Source: Neorhizobium lilium
GTDB lineage: Bacteria > Pseudomonadota > Alphaproteobacteria > Rhizobiales > Rhizobiaceae
DNA length: 64,000 nucleotides
NCBI RefSeq assembly: GCF_004053875.1
Contig: NZ_SBIP01000006.1
Coordinates: 1-64,000 of the forward strand
Direction of reading: 5' to 3'
Every line of letters starts with the position of its first letter. The first letter of the stretch is position 1. The position numbers and the translations under genes are program-made. This document shows, piece by piece, positions 26,324 through 35,553 of the stretch. Below the pieces are notes generated by a model. That model had not been told where the DNA came from. It saw only the letters and a list, made by a program, of their open reading frames with translations, and made no database searches.

Positions 26324-26896
26324 ATGCATTCGACCGCCTTCAACCCCGGAAACTCCGCTTTGCTGCTGATCGACCATCAGGTCGGCACCATCGGCTTTAC
26401 CCATTCGCACGACATCAATCTTCTGATCTCGAACACCACAAAGCTTGCGAAAATCGCGGCGGCCGTGGATCTTCCGAGTGTACTGACGTCCAGTCAGGAG
26501 GATCAGTTCCAGGGTCCTTTGCTCCCTGTGCTGGAAGAAATCCTGCCGACCCAGTTTGCGGCGCGCATCAAGCGTCGAGGCATCGTCAACGCCATGCACG
26601 ATGACAACTTCGCCGCCGCTGTCAGGGCGACGGGGCGCAAGAAGCTGTTCGTCTCGGGCATCGCAACGGAAGTCTGCATTCTCTACCCTGTCCTTCAGCT
26701 ACTGGAGGAAGGGTACGAGGTTCAGGTCTCGGCGGACACATCGGCCTCGCACACACTTTACGGTGACACCATCGCTCTTCGGCGCATGGAGCAGGCAGGT
26801 GCAATTATCACCACCGTCGATCAGATCATCGCCGAGCTGGCCATCGACTGGAGCAGCCTCAATGGGAAAAAGTTGCTGGGCATCCTGAACTACTGA
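26324..26896 (+). CDS. Isochorismatase-like cysteine hydrolase
   Basis: 190 residues. The family triad is visible as D21 in LLLIDHQ, a basic residue in the RIKRRGIVNA stretch where the lysine is expected, and the nucleophilic cysteine in GIATEVCIL near 112. Related proteins (YcaC-like) hydrolyse small amides or isochorismate-like substrates; the substrate here is unknown. The ATG has CGGAGAA upstream and lies 54 bp after the pirin stop, so the two are probably co-transcribed under LysR control. Confidence 0.88.
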   Translation: MHSTAFNPGNSALLLIDHQVGTIGFTHSHDINLLISNTTKLAKIAAAVDLPSVLTSSQEDQFQGPLLPVLEEILPTQFAARIKRRGIVNAMHDDNFAAAVRATGRKKLFVSGIATEVCILYPVLQLLEEGYEVQVSADTSASHTLYGDTIALRRMEQAGAIITTVDQIIAELAIDWSSLNGKKLLGILNY

Positions 26897-28115
26897 AAAT
26901 TCAAGCATCCGGCGCCGGACTTGCGAGACCCGGCGCCCGCGATTACCCTATGTTTCTGTTCCGTTGCTACTCAAACCCCATCGGTCGCGACTATGCGCCA
27001 CCATCCACAAAATCAGGGGTCAACGGTCGGTCGCGCTTTCGTGTCAGCCTCCACCACCATGGATCAGCATCTTACCTATGTCGCCATGAACCGGCATCGC
27101 GACGGCGCGCAGCAGATTGAGGTTGATCACGCTGCACTGCAGCGTCAGGAGCAGCGCTCCCCTGCGACCCATCTGGCACGGGAGCATGAGGACTGGCTTG
27201 TGGTCAACACAGGCGTTCATGATGAGCGACTTCGACTGCAGGCGGGGCCTGAGCGCCGTCGCGAGGATCCCGGCAGAGAATTTAGCGGCGATCGTCAGCA
27301 CCAATTTCAGGTTAGGAATCCCGAACCGCTTGTGCCGGCGGTCACGCGCCACGGCCGGGGCATCGAGGGCGTGGCTCGCGAAAAGGCCATGTCGGCCATT
27401 AATCATGGATTTGAAGCCGTGGAGTCGGTGGCGCGGCACGTCTTCCGCTATCCGGCCAGGTGGAGGGCCGATTGCACATCGCGATTATCGAGAAGGAAGG
27501 CAACGACAAAGTGATGGCGAAGACCATGGTCGAGCAGCCCGAACGGTTCTGGGAGTTGCGCGGCAAATTCGGCTTGTTCGGTGACAACAAGGAATGGAAG
27601 GCGGCGCTTCCCGCCGAGGCGATCGGGGCGGCTTTGCAGTTTGCCGGCGTCTGCTCCGCCATTGTGGTTTTCAGTAAACCACGTAAGCCGCCCAATTTGT
27701 CGCAAAACTCAGGCAGACCGTCCAAAAACTACCATGATCTCGCTGGTTATCTTTCTGTCGTCCATGGATTTTTAAGTTTTTACTCTTTCGTTCGCGTTTA
27801 TTGGTTTCGGACGCGCTTTGCGCTCGACGCACGGTTCGCTGAGAACCTCAACGTCATGGCCTCGAACGTCGATATTCAAACTGCGCTCGCCAAAGCCCAA
27901 TGGGCGAACGCCATGAGACTAGCTTTCGGCGGAATTTGCGGGGGCGGTCCACCTTGGGTTCAGCGTTTTTGATATTTACTACGCTGCAAGCCGCCTGATG
28001 ACTGTGTTGTTTTTCTTTACTCTTGTCGCCATTACTGAAGAGCCACGCTCGTTGAACCGCAAGGCGCTCAGGCCTGCGTTGATAAAGGAAGCCGATCTCC
28101 TTGCCCTGAAACATC
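26897..28115. other. Long stretch of decayed or non-coding DNA
   Basis: Begins with an eight-base GC-rich hairpin (GGCGCCGG at 26911-26918, CCGGCGCC at 26930-26937) that may terminate the isochorismatase gene. No frame inside has a good start plus a known motif. On the minus strand 27044-27439 reads hydrophobic segments faintly like the end of a cation/proton antiporter, too degraded to name. Base composition turns AT-richer at 27700-27850. Confidence 0.4.
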
Positions 28116-29114
28116 CTACCCTGTCGATGCTTCTGAGCTAGAAGTTGAAATGTCACCGCTGAGCACGAGCGCGGTCTCTACGCGGTTACGTCCGTTGTTC
28201 TTGGCTTTGTAAAGCGCTGTGTCTGCGGCCCGGAGCAAACCTGCCGGCATCTGAATCGAAGCGCCAACTGCTGACAGCGCGGTTGCGACGCCGACGCTGA
28301 TGGTGACCTTTTCAGCCCCGGCGCCGGTCACGACATGCGGAATGCAAAGCGCTTCAACGGCAGAACGAACCGATACCGCGACCGCGACCGCGCCGGCCAG
28401 GTCGGTGTTGGGAAGGATCACCGCGATCTCCTCACCGCCGTAACGCGCAGCGAGATCAGCCGGTCGCTGGAGGGCCTCCTGGATGGCCGAGGCAACCGCG
28501 CGCAGGCAGTCGTCCCCCACCTGATGGCCATAGTGATCGTTGAACCCCTTGAAGTGGTCGAGATCGATCAGCAGCAGGGAGAGCCGGCCCTTGGTACGCC
28601 GGACGCGCAGCCACTCGCTTTCCAGTGCCTCGTCAAACGCGCGACGATTTGCCAGCCCTGTCAGACCATCGGTCATCGCGAGCCTGCATAGCCGTTCCTC
28701 AAGCTGCTTGCGCTCTTCAACGTCACGCAGAACGACCACCACATCGCCTGAGCCGCAGACAGCATCGGCCACGGTGCGGGCACTTGCTTCGAGCCAAACA
28801 GGCGTTCCGTCTTTGCGTCTCAGGCGAAAGGAAATGCGAGTACTTTCTACGCCTGCTTTATGTTTCTCCAAAACCGCGAGAACGGCCGGTAAGTCTTCGG
28901 GCAGAATAAACATCGCCGGCCCCTGGCCAAGCACCTCTTCCGGCACCCAACCGAACAGCCTTATCGACGGCGACACATAGTTTACGATGCCGTCCTTTCC
29001 ACACCGGAAGATGACGTCGTTGTTCCCTTCGGCGAGGGTCTGGAAGTCCACAGCCGCGTCAGGGCGCCGAGAACTGGTGCGACGAGAAAACAGCTTTGAT
29101 AGAAACTTCAGCAT
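28116..29114 (-). CDS. PAS-GGDEF diguanylate cyclase-like protein
   Basis: 332 residues. A PAS domain (about 25-145: ITNYVSP-like VNYVSPSIRLFGWVPEEVLG, then a PAC end DVVVVLRDVEERKQ) leads into a GGDEF domain (MTDGLTGLANRRAFDEAL, LIDLDHFKGFNDHYGHQVGD, ARYGGEEIAV). The active-site loop is GGEEI instead of GGDEF/GGEEF, so only the last position deviates. No membrane helix. ATG 29114 has GCAGGAG upstream; the longer frame is discarded. Probably makes cyclic di-GMP in response to a cytoplasmic signal. No inhibitory RxxD site was seen. Confidence 0.88.
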   Translation of the reverse strand: MLKFLSKLFSRRTSSRRPDAAVDFQTLAEGNNDVIFRCGKDGIVNYVSPSIRLFGWVPEEVLGQGPAMFILPEDLPAVLAVLEKHKAGVESTRISFRLRRKDGTPVWLEASARTVADAVCGSGDVVVVLRDVEERKQLEERLCRLAMTDGLTGLANRRAFDEALESEWLRVRRTKGRLSLLLIDLDHFKGFNDHYGHQVGDDCLRAVASAIQEALQRPADLAARYGGEEIAVILPNTDLAGAVAVAVSVRSAVEALCIPHVVTGAGAEKVTISVGVATALSAVGASIQMPAGLLRAADTALYKAKNNGRNRVETALVLSGDISTSSSEASTG

Positions 29115-29639
29115 CAAGCGCACTCCTGCCGGGGAGCCACTATGGCTTCGGAAATGTAAGCATACGTCGTTTTGATTAACGGGACGGCCACGAAATTGCT
29201 GGGCGTTTGCCACTTCGCGCAAACGTCGGGCAATTCCGGGCTTGGATCACCCTTGGGCGATCGACCGCAGCACCTACTGTATGACCCGCGCGATCACTGC
29301 CACGCGTAGCCAGCGATGACCAGAATTGGCCTTCATACGGAGTGCCACACGGCTAATGCACGACTTTGGGTGTGCGAACGGACAGTCGAACGCAGCAAGT
29401 TTCTAGGCGAACCGAGCGGCCTTGCCGAGGCAGGCCACGGCACCAGCGCTCTGCGGCCCGCACATGCAATGCGTCTGGCGCCAGCATGTCGCATACGTTT
29501 AGCTTGCGCCGAAACCTAAACGGGCACCTGCTTACCGCTTCGGTCTCGAATCGGTCAAAGGAGCGGTACATCTCGTAGGCCTGTTTCCATCGAGAAGGAT
29601 TGCATGATCTCGGCGTCGGTTTTCGTGTAGCGCTGAGAG
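29115..29639. other. Intergenic stretch before the LysR fragment
   Basis: No supported gene. Frames on both strands are arginine-rich shadows without ribosome sites. A short minus-strand run near 29560-29640 looks like degraded coding sequence but matches nothing I recognise. Confidence 0.35.
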
Positions 29640-29943
29640 ATGACGGCCATCGAGAAGTCCGTAATGATGGCCAACGATCCCGACGCACTGCGTTCGGCGA
29701 CCTTAAGAGGCATCGGTGTCGGTCTGATCGCACTTCCGCTTGCCGCCCTGCATCTGGAAGTCGTCGTATTGGAACGGTTGTTGCCGGACTGGCACGTCGA
29801 TGTTGGTGTATCTCACAGGCCAGAAGCGTCTTCCCGCCAAGACACGCGCCTTCGTCAATTTCATCATCGATGGATTTCGCACCCGAAAGCTGCAGCGGGT
29901 CATACTTGCGCCCCGCACCACCACCGGCAAGGGCGCTCCCTGA
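29640..29943 (+). pseudogene. C-terminal fragment of a LysR-type regulator gene
   Basis: This is a diverged duplicate of the last third of the LysR gene at 22632-23579 (its 23268-23579). Both encode MTA(I/V)EK, NDPDAL, IGVGL, LPLAALHLE, RLLPDWHVDVG and the GQK..LPAKTRAF tail. The fragment lost one unit of the 11-bp tandem repeat present in the intact gene (after VDVG), which shifts the frame; translation of the tail continues in another frame to a TGA at 29943. No DNA-binding domain remains. Confidence 0.85.
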
Positions 29944-30117
29944 GCTGGAGCTGCGGACATGGATACTTGGAAACGAGTCCGGCACCCACGCAATCTCGCA
30001 GATGTGAAGCGGCGTAATACTTCTGAGCGTCGAGCGCCTTCGGCACTCCGATATAATCACTACGTAGCGGAAGAGGAAGCCACTTGCGCGACTTCCTCCA
30101 GGTTAAACCGCAGTCTG

Positions 30118-30762
30118 TCAGATCTTGATGAAGCTATGGGCGGAAAGCGGACCGAAAGGCAAGGATGCAAGCACACCGCCGACATCCAGAGCACCAAGAT
30201 CAACCGGAAAGAACCCTGTGGCTTCGATAATCTTGCGAACCTCGGCCTTCGCCGCAGCATCATCACCAGAATAGAAGAGCACGCGCTTTCCACCGGAAAC
30301 CTCGGGCTCCGGCAGAACGTTGACGTCGAGATGATTGAACGCCTTCACAAGGCGTGCGCCCGGCACATACTGCCTGAAGACTTCGCTCGAATACTTTTCA
30401 CCGAGATCCACGGCCTTGATGCCATACGCGGCCAGCGGATTGGTCGGGTCTTTGGCGTCCGGCGAATTGGGATCAATGAACTCGACCGGGTTGGTGCCAT
30501 CGACGACAATGCGGCCATTCCAGGCGGGCAAAATGCCCATAACCTTTCCGACATCGACCCAACGCACAGCGGCAAAGACTAGATCAGCGCTTGCGGCCTC
30601 TTCTACGGTGCCGGCGGTGATGGACGGACCAAGCTCTTCAACGAGCGACGCCAGAGAAGCCGGCCCCCGGCTGTTGGAGATCGTAGCTGCAATGCCGTTT
30701 TTGGCAAAGATGCGTGCGAGTTTGGAGCCAAGGGCGCCCGAACCAATAATACCAATGCTCAT
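30118..30762 (-). CDS. NADP-binding protein of the F420-dependent NADP reductase family (paralog 2)
   Basis: 214 residues. N-terminus MSIGIIGSGALGSKLARIFA (GxGxxG) and SNSRGPASL as in the other two paralogs; it has a longer loop (DPNSPDAKDPTNPLAAYG, about 103-120) before KAVDLGEKYSS, then VKAFNHLDVN and FFPVDLG. A likely NADPH-dependent oxidoreductase. It lies on the same strand 150 bp downstream of the Rrf2 gene, and the gap contains an inverted repeat, so Rrf2 control is plausible. Confidence 0.87.
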   Translation of the reverse strand: MSIGIIGSGALGSKLARIFAKNGIAATISNSRGPASLASLVEELGPSITAGTVEEAASADLVFAAVRWVDVGKVMGILPAWNGRIVVDGTNPVEFIDPNSPDAKDPTNPLAAYGIKAVDLGEKYSSEVFRQYVPGARLVKAFNHLDVNVLPEPEVSGGKRVLFYSGDDAAAKAEVRKIIEATGFFPVDLGALDVGGVLASLPFGPLSAHSFIKI

Positions 30763-30870
30763 AATTCACTCCTGTTAACATATACATATGGGGCTAGAAG
30801 AGTGAGAACCGCCAGCGCCCCGAATGCCGGGCAGTCTCGGTGTCGATCTGTGGATCCAAGTACCCGAAAT

Positions 30871-30898
30871 TGACACTGTGTTTATGTCACTATGACAT
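30871..30898 (-). promoter_or_regulatory. Inverted repeat upstream of the NADP-binding gene, candidate Rrf2 operator
   Basis: ATGTCA (30884-30889) and TGACAT (30893-30898) form a perfect repeat with a CTA centre. A third TGACA-like element lies at 30871-30875. It sits between the Rrf2 gene stop and the start of the next leftward gene, where an operator would be expected. Confidence 0.5.
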
Positions 30899-30912
30899 TT
30901 ATTCGCAGTCAA

Positions 30913-31359
30913 TCACCAGACCAGCGGGAGGGAGAATTTTCCGAGGCGCGCAACATCCGTTGCGATGTCCGCCACGGTGGTCTTCGCCAATTCGATTTCA
31001 AGCGCTGTGCGAGCCCTCGTCAGGGCCGGCTGCAGTGCTTCAAGAATATTGCCTCCGACTGCGCAACTCTCGCAGGGTGGGGTCCGATGCATAGAAAACA
31101 ACTCCGTGTCTTCCACTGCGTCATAGACATCCAGCAGCCTGATCTTTGCTGCGGGTTTCGCCAGAAGAGCGCCTCCCCCAGCTCCCAGCTGGGAACGTGT
31201 CAGTCCTGCATCGCTCAATCGAGACAAAAGCCCGCGAATGACGACCGCACCCGTGTTCGCCGAATAGGCGATATCTTCCGACCGCAACGGCTTGCCATCG
31301 GTTACTGCAAGAGCGGTCAGAATATGCACGGCGACGGCGAAACGAGTGCTTGTTGGCAT
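30913..31359 (-). CDS. Rrf2-family transcriptional regulator
   Basis: 148 residues. The Rrf2 winged helix is clear: STRFAVAVHILTALA, SEDIAYSANTGAVVIRGLLSRLSDAGL, then a GAGGGALLAKPAAKIRLLDVY wing. It has two close cysteines (PPCESCAVG) and lacks the third cysteine spacing of IscR/NsrR cluster binders, which suggests a YwnA-like thiol or redox switch rather than an iron-sulfur sensor. It is followed by an NADP-binding gene on the same strand and preceded by a LysR gene. Confidence 0.88.
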   Translation of the reverse strand: MPTSTRFAVAVHILTALAVTDGKPLRSEDIAYSANTGAVVIRGLLSRLSDAGLTRSQLGAGGGALLAKPAAKIRLLDVYDAVEDTELFSMHRTPPCESCAVGGNILEALQPALTRARTALEIELAKTTVADIATDVARLGKFSLPLVW

Positions 31360-31432
31360 GGCAGTATCCGTTTATGTGTCGTCACCGCTATTACACACTC
31401 TGCGGGCTGTCAATAATCTATTTTTGGAGAGT

Positions 31433-32329
31433 TTAGCCTGAGCAATCTTTGAGACGATCAATCATCCAACGCCCTGCGGGACCAGGAGGATCGTCCACTC
31501 TATAAATTGCCGACATCGGCAGTTTCAGCCCGCCTGGCGGTATGTCCTCGATGGACAGTTCGATTAGCCGGCCCTCGGCAATATCCTTCGCAACCGTATG
31601 GAGAGGCATCCCCCCCCAACCCAGGCCGCTGACAAGAAAGGCATGTTTGGCAAAAAGGTCGGCGAGCCGCCAAGTTGAAGGAGACATAACGCCGAACTCC
31701 CGCCCGGTTGAAAGATCAGATCGATCGGTCAGCACCAACTGAACGTGACGTGCCAGCTCTTCACGTGGAATGAGGCCACTATGTTGGGCAAGCGGGTGTG
31801 TTGAAGCCGCGACCATGACAAATTCAACACTTGTCAGACGCTCGGCCACGAGCCCGGTAGGCAATGTCGGCAACGACCCAACCAGGCCGAAACTCGCGCG
31901 ACCGTCGATGACCGGTTGCACCGCCGCCCCCAACGCTTCGACGTAGACCCGCAACGGGGTGGCCGGGAATTCTGCCCGAAACTGATGCGCCACATCGGCA
32001 ATCGTGGCAATTGGAAAGAACACGTCGATTACAGCGGCAAGCTCAGACTCCAAGCCACCAGAAATCCCCTTTGCGCGGGCCTTCATACTATCGACAGCGC
32101 CGACAACCGACCGTGCATCGGCAAGGAGCACACCCCCCTGCGTCGTCAGCCGCGGATAGCGAGCTGAGCGATCGAACAGCGTCACAGCAAGCTGGGCTTC
32201 GAGGTTGGCTATGGTTTCGCTGACCGCGGACTGGGTCCGTTTCAGGCGCCGGGCTGCGGCAGAGAAACTTCCTTCGTCCGCCGCAGCGACAAAGGTGCGC
32301 AATTGATCGAGAGAGACACCATCGAGCAT
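31433..32329 (-). CDS. LysR-family transcriptional regulator
   Basis: 298 residues. HTH: LDQLRTFVAAADEGSFSAAARRL and SAVSETIANLEAQLAVTLFDRS; effector domain from about residue 90 (VIDVFFPIATIADVAHQF). ATG 32329 has AGAGGAAAAC. It diverges from the GMC oxidoreductase gene; a T-N11-A box with perfect arms stands in the gap, and a nearly identical box precedes the azoreductase gene, so this protein probably controls both transcription units. Confidence 0.9.
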   Translation of the reverse strand: MLDGVSLDQLRTFVAAADEGSFSAAARRLKRTQSAVSETIANLEAQLAVTLFDRSARYPRLTTQGGVLLADARSVVGAVDSMKARAKGISGGLESELAAVIDVFFPIATIADVAHQFRAEFPATPLRVYVEALGAAVQPVIDGRASFGLVGSLPTLPTGLVAERLTSVEFVMVAASTHPLAQHSGLIPREELARHVQLVLTDRSDLSTGREFGVMSPSTWRLADLFAKHAFLVSGLGWGGMPLHTVAKDIAEGRLIELSIEDIPPGGLKLPMSAIYRVDDPPGPAGRWMIDRLKDCSG

Positions 32330-32340
32330 GTTTTCCTCTT

Positions 32341-32355
32341 ATCGGTTCAACCGAT
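32341..32355. promoter_or_regulatory. LysR box 1 (divergent LysR/GMC promoter)
   Basis: ATCGGTTCAACCGAT: perfect 7-base arms around one base, with the T-N11-A pattern of LysR sites, just 11 bp upstream of the LysR start codon. This position suits autoregulation. Matches LysR box 2 at 35408-35422 in 12 of 15 positions. Confidence 0.65.
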
Positions 32356-32642
32356 GTATTGCATCGCATAATACAGGCTACTCCTGTTTGCGCAAGCGTG
32401 GCATTGACACATCGTTTTCATGCAAGGGAGGATGGAGGATCAACCGTGCAAGCGACGTAAACACCGTAGTTCCATGATCCGGTTTTCCATGATCCGATCG
32501 TTGGATCGCCTCTGCCATCGCTGTTGACGAGACGCGCTTCAATGCGGATGCCAATCGCAGCAGATTACACAAAACCCTGCATGCAGACCGCGCTGCGACA
32601 AGCAGCAAGACGGTCTACTATTACGCACGAGGATAAAGAGAT

Positions 32643-34262
32643 ATGACCGACGCCGCCAAACCTGGTCCCCAGGGACCCAATCGCCGCGAATTTATCGCTG
32701 ACGCAGCAGCCATCGCTACCGTTTTGACAGCCTCCGGCGCGGCAACCGCGCAAACGCAGGGCGGCACCCCCTTCGACGTCATCATCGTTGGCGGCGGCTC
32801 TGCGGGAGCGGTTCTTGCCAATCGACTGAGCGCGGATGCCACGCGCCGTGTACTGTTGATCGAAGCGGGCAAGGCATACGCAACCAATGCCTATCCCGAC
32901 GCGGTACGGCGTCAGGATCTGGTCGGCGGCGATGCGCAGCACGACTGGGGCTTTCAGAGCGAGCCAGGCGTGCTCGGCCGGAAACTGCCGCTCAATCGCG
33001 GAAAGGTGCTCGGCGGCACCTCGGCCATCAATGGCGCCGTCGCCATGCGTTTGCCCAAGTCCGACCATGAGCGGTGGGCTAAAAAACATGATCTTGCAGA
33101 ACTGAGTTGGAAGGCCGCACAGCCCTTTTACAAGTCCCTGGAACGCACATCCGGTACAGGCGGCGTGGGCAAGGACGGACCCTTTCCGATCCACCAGCTT
33201 GGCGACGAGGAAGTTTCGGATCAGCATCGCGCCTTCATTGCTTCCTCCCTGGCCGCTGGGCATGCCCGGACAGCAGGATTCAATACCGAGCATCCGCTAG
33301 GGGTCGGCCCCTATGTCATGAACACACGCATGGGCATCCGGCTCAATACCGGCTTGACGCTGCTCGGCGACGAGGTTCGGGCGCGTCCCAACCTGACGAT
33401 CCGCGACGAAGCGCTGGTCGACCGCGTCATCGTGGAGGCAGGCCGGGCTACGAAGGTCCGGCTGGCAGGTGGAGAGGAAATCGCGGCCGGCGAGATCATA
33501 CTGTCCGGTGGCACCTATGCCAGCCCGGCGATCCTGATGCGCTCGGGGATCGGACCATCCGAGACATTGCGCGGCCTCGATATTCCACTGGTCGCCGATC
33601 TTCCCGTCGGTCGTCGGCTGCAGGATCATCCGCTTTTCCCGACGGTCTGGTCGATCCGCAAGGAAGCTGTTGGACTGGCTTATCCGCCCATCGGCGCGAT
33701 GCTCTGGGGACGGTCGCGGCATGCGGCTGGCGACGAGGCCGATCTCAACATCAGCACCGCCACGCTTCCAGACGGCGGTCAGTCTCCCACAGGCGCGATG
33801 TTTCTGCTCTTTGCCGCTCTCGTTCGCCCCCGCTCGGTGGGGTCGCTGATGATCGCGAGCCGCGATCCCCACACGGCGCCGGTTATCGATCTCGGCTTCC
33901 TGAAGGATGCCGGGGACAGGGAACGGTTGGTCGATGGCGTCGAAATGATCCGCGAGATCGCGCGCCATAAGCCGTTTGCCGACATGATCGGCGCGGAAAT
34001 AATGCCTGGCGCCACGACCAGCGACCGAGCGTCCGTCGATGCTGCGCTACCGTCGGCCGTGGTCACCTATCAGCATCCGACGTCCACGGTGCCGATGGGC
34101 GGGGTCCGGCAACCGGATGCGGTCGTCGATGTGCAAGGGCGTGTTCGGGGCGTAAGCGGCCTGCGCGTGATAGATGCATCGATCTGGCCGGATGTGCCTT
34201 CGGTCGCAACCGCTTTTCCCACCATGATGCTGGCCGAAAGCATTGCGGCTAAAATGGTCTAG
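32643..34262 (+). CDS. GMC-family FAD oxidoreductase with Tat signal
   Basis: 539 residues. The N-terminus carries a twin-arginine signal (NRREFIADAAAIATVLTASG, about 13-32) ending in ATAQ, so the mature enzyme is likely periplasmic. FAD motifs: VIIVGGGSAGAVLANRLS, RGKVLGGTSAINGAV, and the C-terminal active-site region YQHPTSTVPMG plus DVPSVATAFPTMM. GMC enzymes oxidise alcohols or choline-like substrates. RBS GAGGATAAAGAG. First gene of a rightward unit with the SDR, divergent from a LysR gene. Tat export is unusual for this mostly cytoplasmic family but known in some members. Confidence 0.9.
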   Translation: MTDAAKPGPQGPNRREFIADAAAIATVLTASGAATAQTQGGTPFDVIIVGGGSAGAVLANRLSADATRRVLLIEAGKAYATNAYPDAVRRQDLVGGDAQHDWGFQSEPGVLGRKLPLNRGKVLGGTSAINGAVAMRLPKSDHERWAKKHDLAELSWKAAQPFYKSLERTSGTGGVGKDGPFPIHQLGDEEVSDQHRAFIASSLAAGHARTAGFNTEHPLGVGPYVMNTRMGIRLNTGLTLLGDEVRARPNLTIRDEALVDRVIVEAGRATKVRLAGGEEIAAGEIILSGGTYASPAILMRSGIGPSETLRGLDIPLVADLPVGRRLQDHPLFPTVWSIRKEAVGLAYPPIGAMLWGRSRHAAGDEADLNISTATLPDGGQSPTGAMFLLFAALVRPRSVGSLMIASRDPHTAPVIDLGFLKDAGDRERLVDGVEMIREIARHKPFADMIGAEIMPGATTSDRASVDAALPSAVVTYQHPTSTVPMGGVRQPDAVVDVQGRVRGVSGLRVIDASIWPDVPSVATAFPTMMLAESIAAKMV

Positions 34263-34293
34263 ATAGTGCCGGCGACGAACGAAGGAGAAGAAC

Positions 34294-35061
34294 ATGGCTT
34301 CCAATACAAGCAAACTGGCTCTGGTCACCGGCGGAAGCCGGGGCCTCGGCCGCAATACCGCACTCGCGCTCGCCAAAGCCGGCGTTGATGTGGTTATCAC
34401 TTACCGCACGCGGGAGATCGATGCGCAGGATGTCGCGCGCGAAATCGAACGTCTGGGCAGAAAAGCGTCGGTCATACGGCTGGATACCGCCGATGTTGCC
34501 ACCTTTCCAGAGTTTATCACCACGTTGAGCGAGATCGTAAAGACGACCTGGTCGCGAGACAGGTTCGATTTCCTCGTCAACAATGCCGGCATTGGTCTGG
34601 CCTCTCCGATCGCCGAGAGCAGCGAAGCCATGTTCGACGAACTGATGGCGGTGCATCTCAAAGGTGTGTTCTTCCTGACGCAGTCGCTGCTGCCCGTGAT
34701 CGCGGATGGCGGTCGTATCGTGAACTTTTCGAGCGGGCTGACACGCTTCTCTCTTCCCGGATACGCAGCCTACGCGATGATGAAAGGCGGGATCGAGGTT
34801 TTTACCCGGTACCTCGCCAAGGAACTCGGCCCCCGCGGGCTTGCCGTCAATACCGTTGCCCCCGGGGCCATTGAGTCAGATTTCGGAGGTGGCGTCGTTC
34901 GCGACAATGTCGGGCTGAACAAGATGATTGCCGGACAGACCGCTCTCGGTCGCGTAGGCCTGCCTGACGATATCGGACCAGTGATCGCCTCATTGCTCTC
35001 CGACGGGACCGGATGGATTAACGCGCAACGTATCGAGGCTTCAGGTGGTATGTTCGTGTGA
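34294..35061 (+). CDS. SDR-family oxidoreductase
   Basis: 255 residues. TGGSRGLG at 13-20 is the nucleotide motif, NNAG near 93-96, and catalytic YAAYAMMKGG supplies Y and K. C-terminal VAPGAIESDFGG and EASGGMFV are typical of 3-oxoacyl-reductase-like SDRs. It follows the GMC gene by 31 bp with GGAGAAG upstream, so the two form an operon; it could act on the carbonyl made by the GMC enzyme, or be independent. Confidence 0.9.
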   Translation: MASNTSKLALVTGGSRGLGRNTALALAKAGVDVVITYRTREIDAQDVAREIERLGRKASVIRLDTADVATFPEFITTLSEIVKTTWSRDRFDFLVNNAGIGLASPIAESSEAMFDELMAVHLKGVFFLTQSLLPVIADGGRIVNFSSGLTRFSLPGYAAYAMMKGGIEVFTRYLAKELGPRGLAVNTVAPGAIESDFGGGVVRDNVGLNKMIAGQTALGRVGLPDDIGPVIASLLSDGTGWINAQRIEASGGMFV

Positions 35062-35553
35062 TTTGCGCCTTGTCGTAACGTCCGTTCAGCGTGCGCGTTA
35101 ACCAGTCATGAATTGAAGCTGTGACACGAACGGTATGACGACTCGGGGCTGCTATTCCGGCGTTGAGTGAAGGACCGCTTTCGGCGAAACGACGCGCCCT
35201 TCCCTCATGCGACATCAATTTCGATCCGTATGCGCCATGCAGCTTCACGATGATCGCGATAAACACTGCCCACCAGCTTTCCGGTTAAATTGTAACTTGC
35301 GAAGGGCCACCGCATCTCCTTGGCAGATGCAGTGACCGATGTACGGCGCCGGAATTACAGCTTTGTTGCTCAGCAGCGCGTGTGCGGAACAGGGGCATCG
35401 AAATCCCATCGGTTACGCCGATGGTAAACATCAGAAAATACCGGCTTCCGACCCCTCGCCCGCCATGCCATCTATGCCGCCATCATAAAAGTCTGCGGCA
35501 TCAATCTGACCAGCGCAGTAACGCCACATGGCAAAGCAAACGGAGCCTGTTCC
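35062..35553. other. Intergenic regulatory stretch upstream of the azoreductase gene
   Basis: No supported gene. It contains LysR box 2 (35408-35422) about 130 bp before the azoreductase start. A minus-strand frame (35018-35266) has no ribosome site or motif and is not called. Confidence 0.5.
35408..35422. promoter_or_regulatory. LysR box 2 (azoreductase promoter)
   Basis: ATCGGTTACGCCGAT, extended to a 7-base inverted repeat CCATCGG/CCGATGG at 35406-35424. It has the same 15-bp T-N11-A layout as LysR box 1 at 32341-32355, with differences only at the centre. Confidence 0.6.

Noticed and set aside
27044..27439. Minus-strand frame faintly resembling the end of a cation/proton antiporter
   Set aside because: Hydrophobic pattern only; no complete motif, start or ribosome site. 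A translated search against antiporters would settle it.
27460..27972. Plus-strand frame of 170 codons
   Set aside because: No ribosome site or recognisable domain; composition shifts midway, typical of chance frames in decayed DNA.
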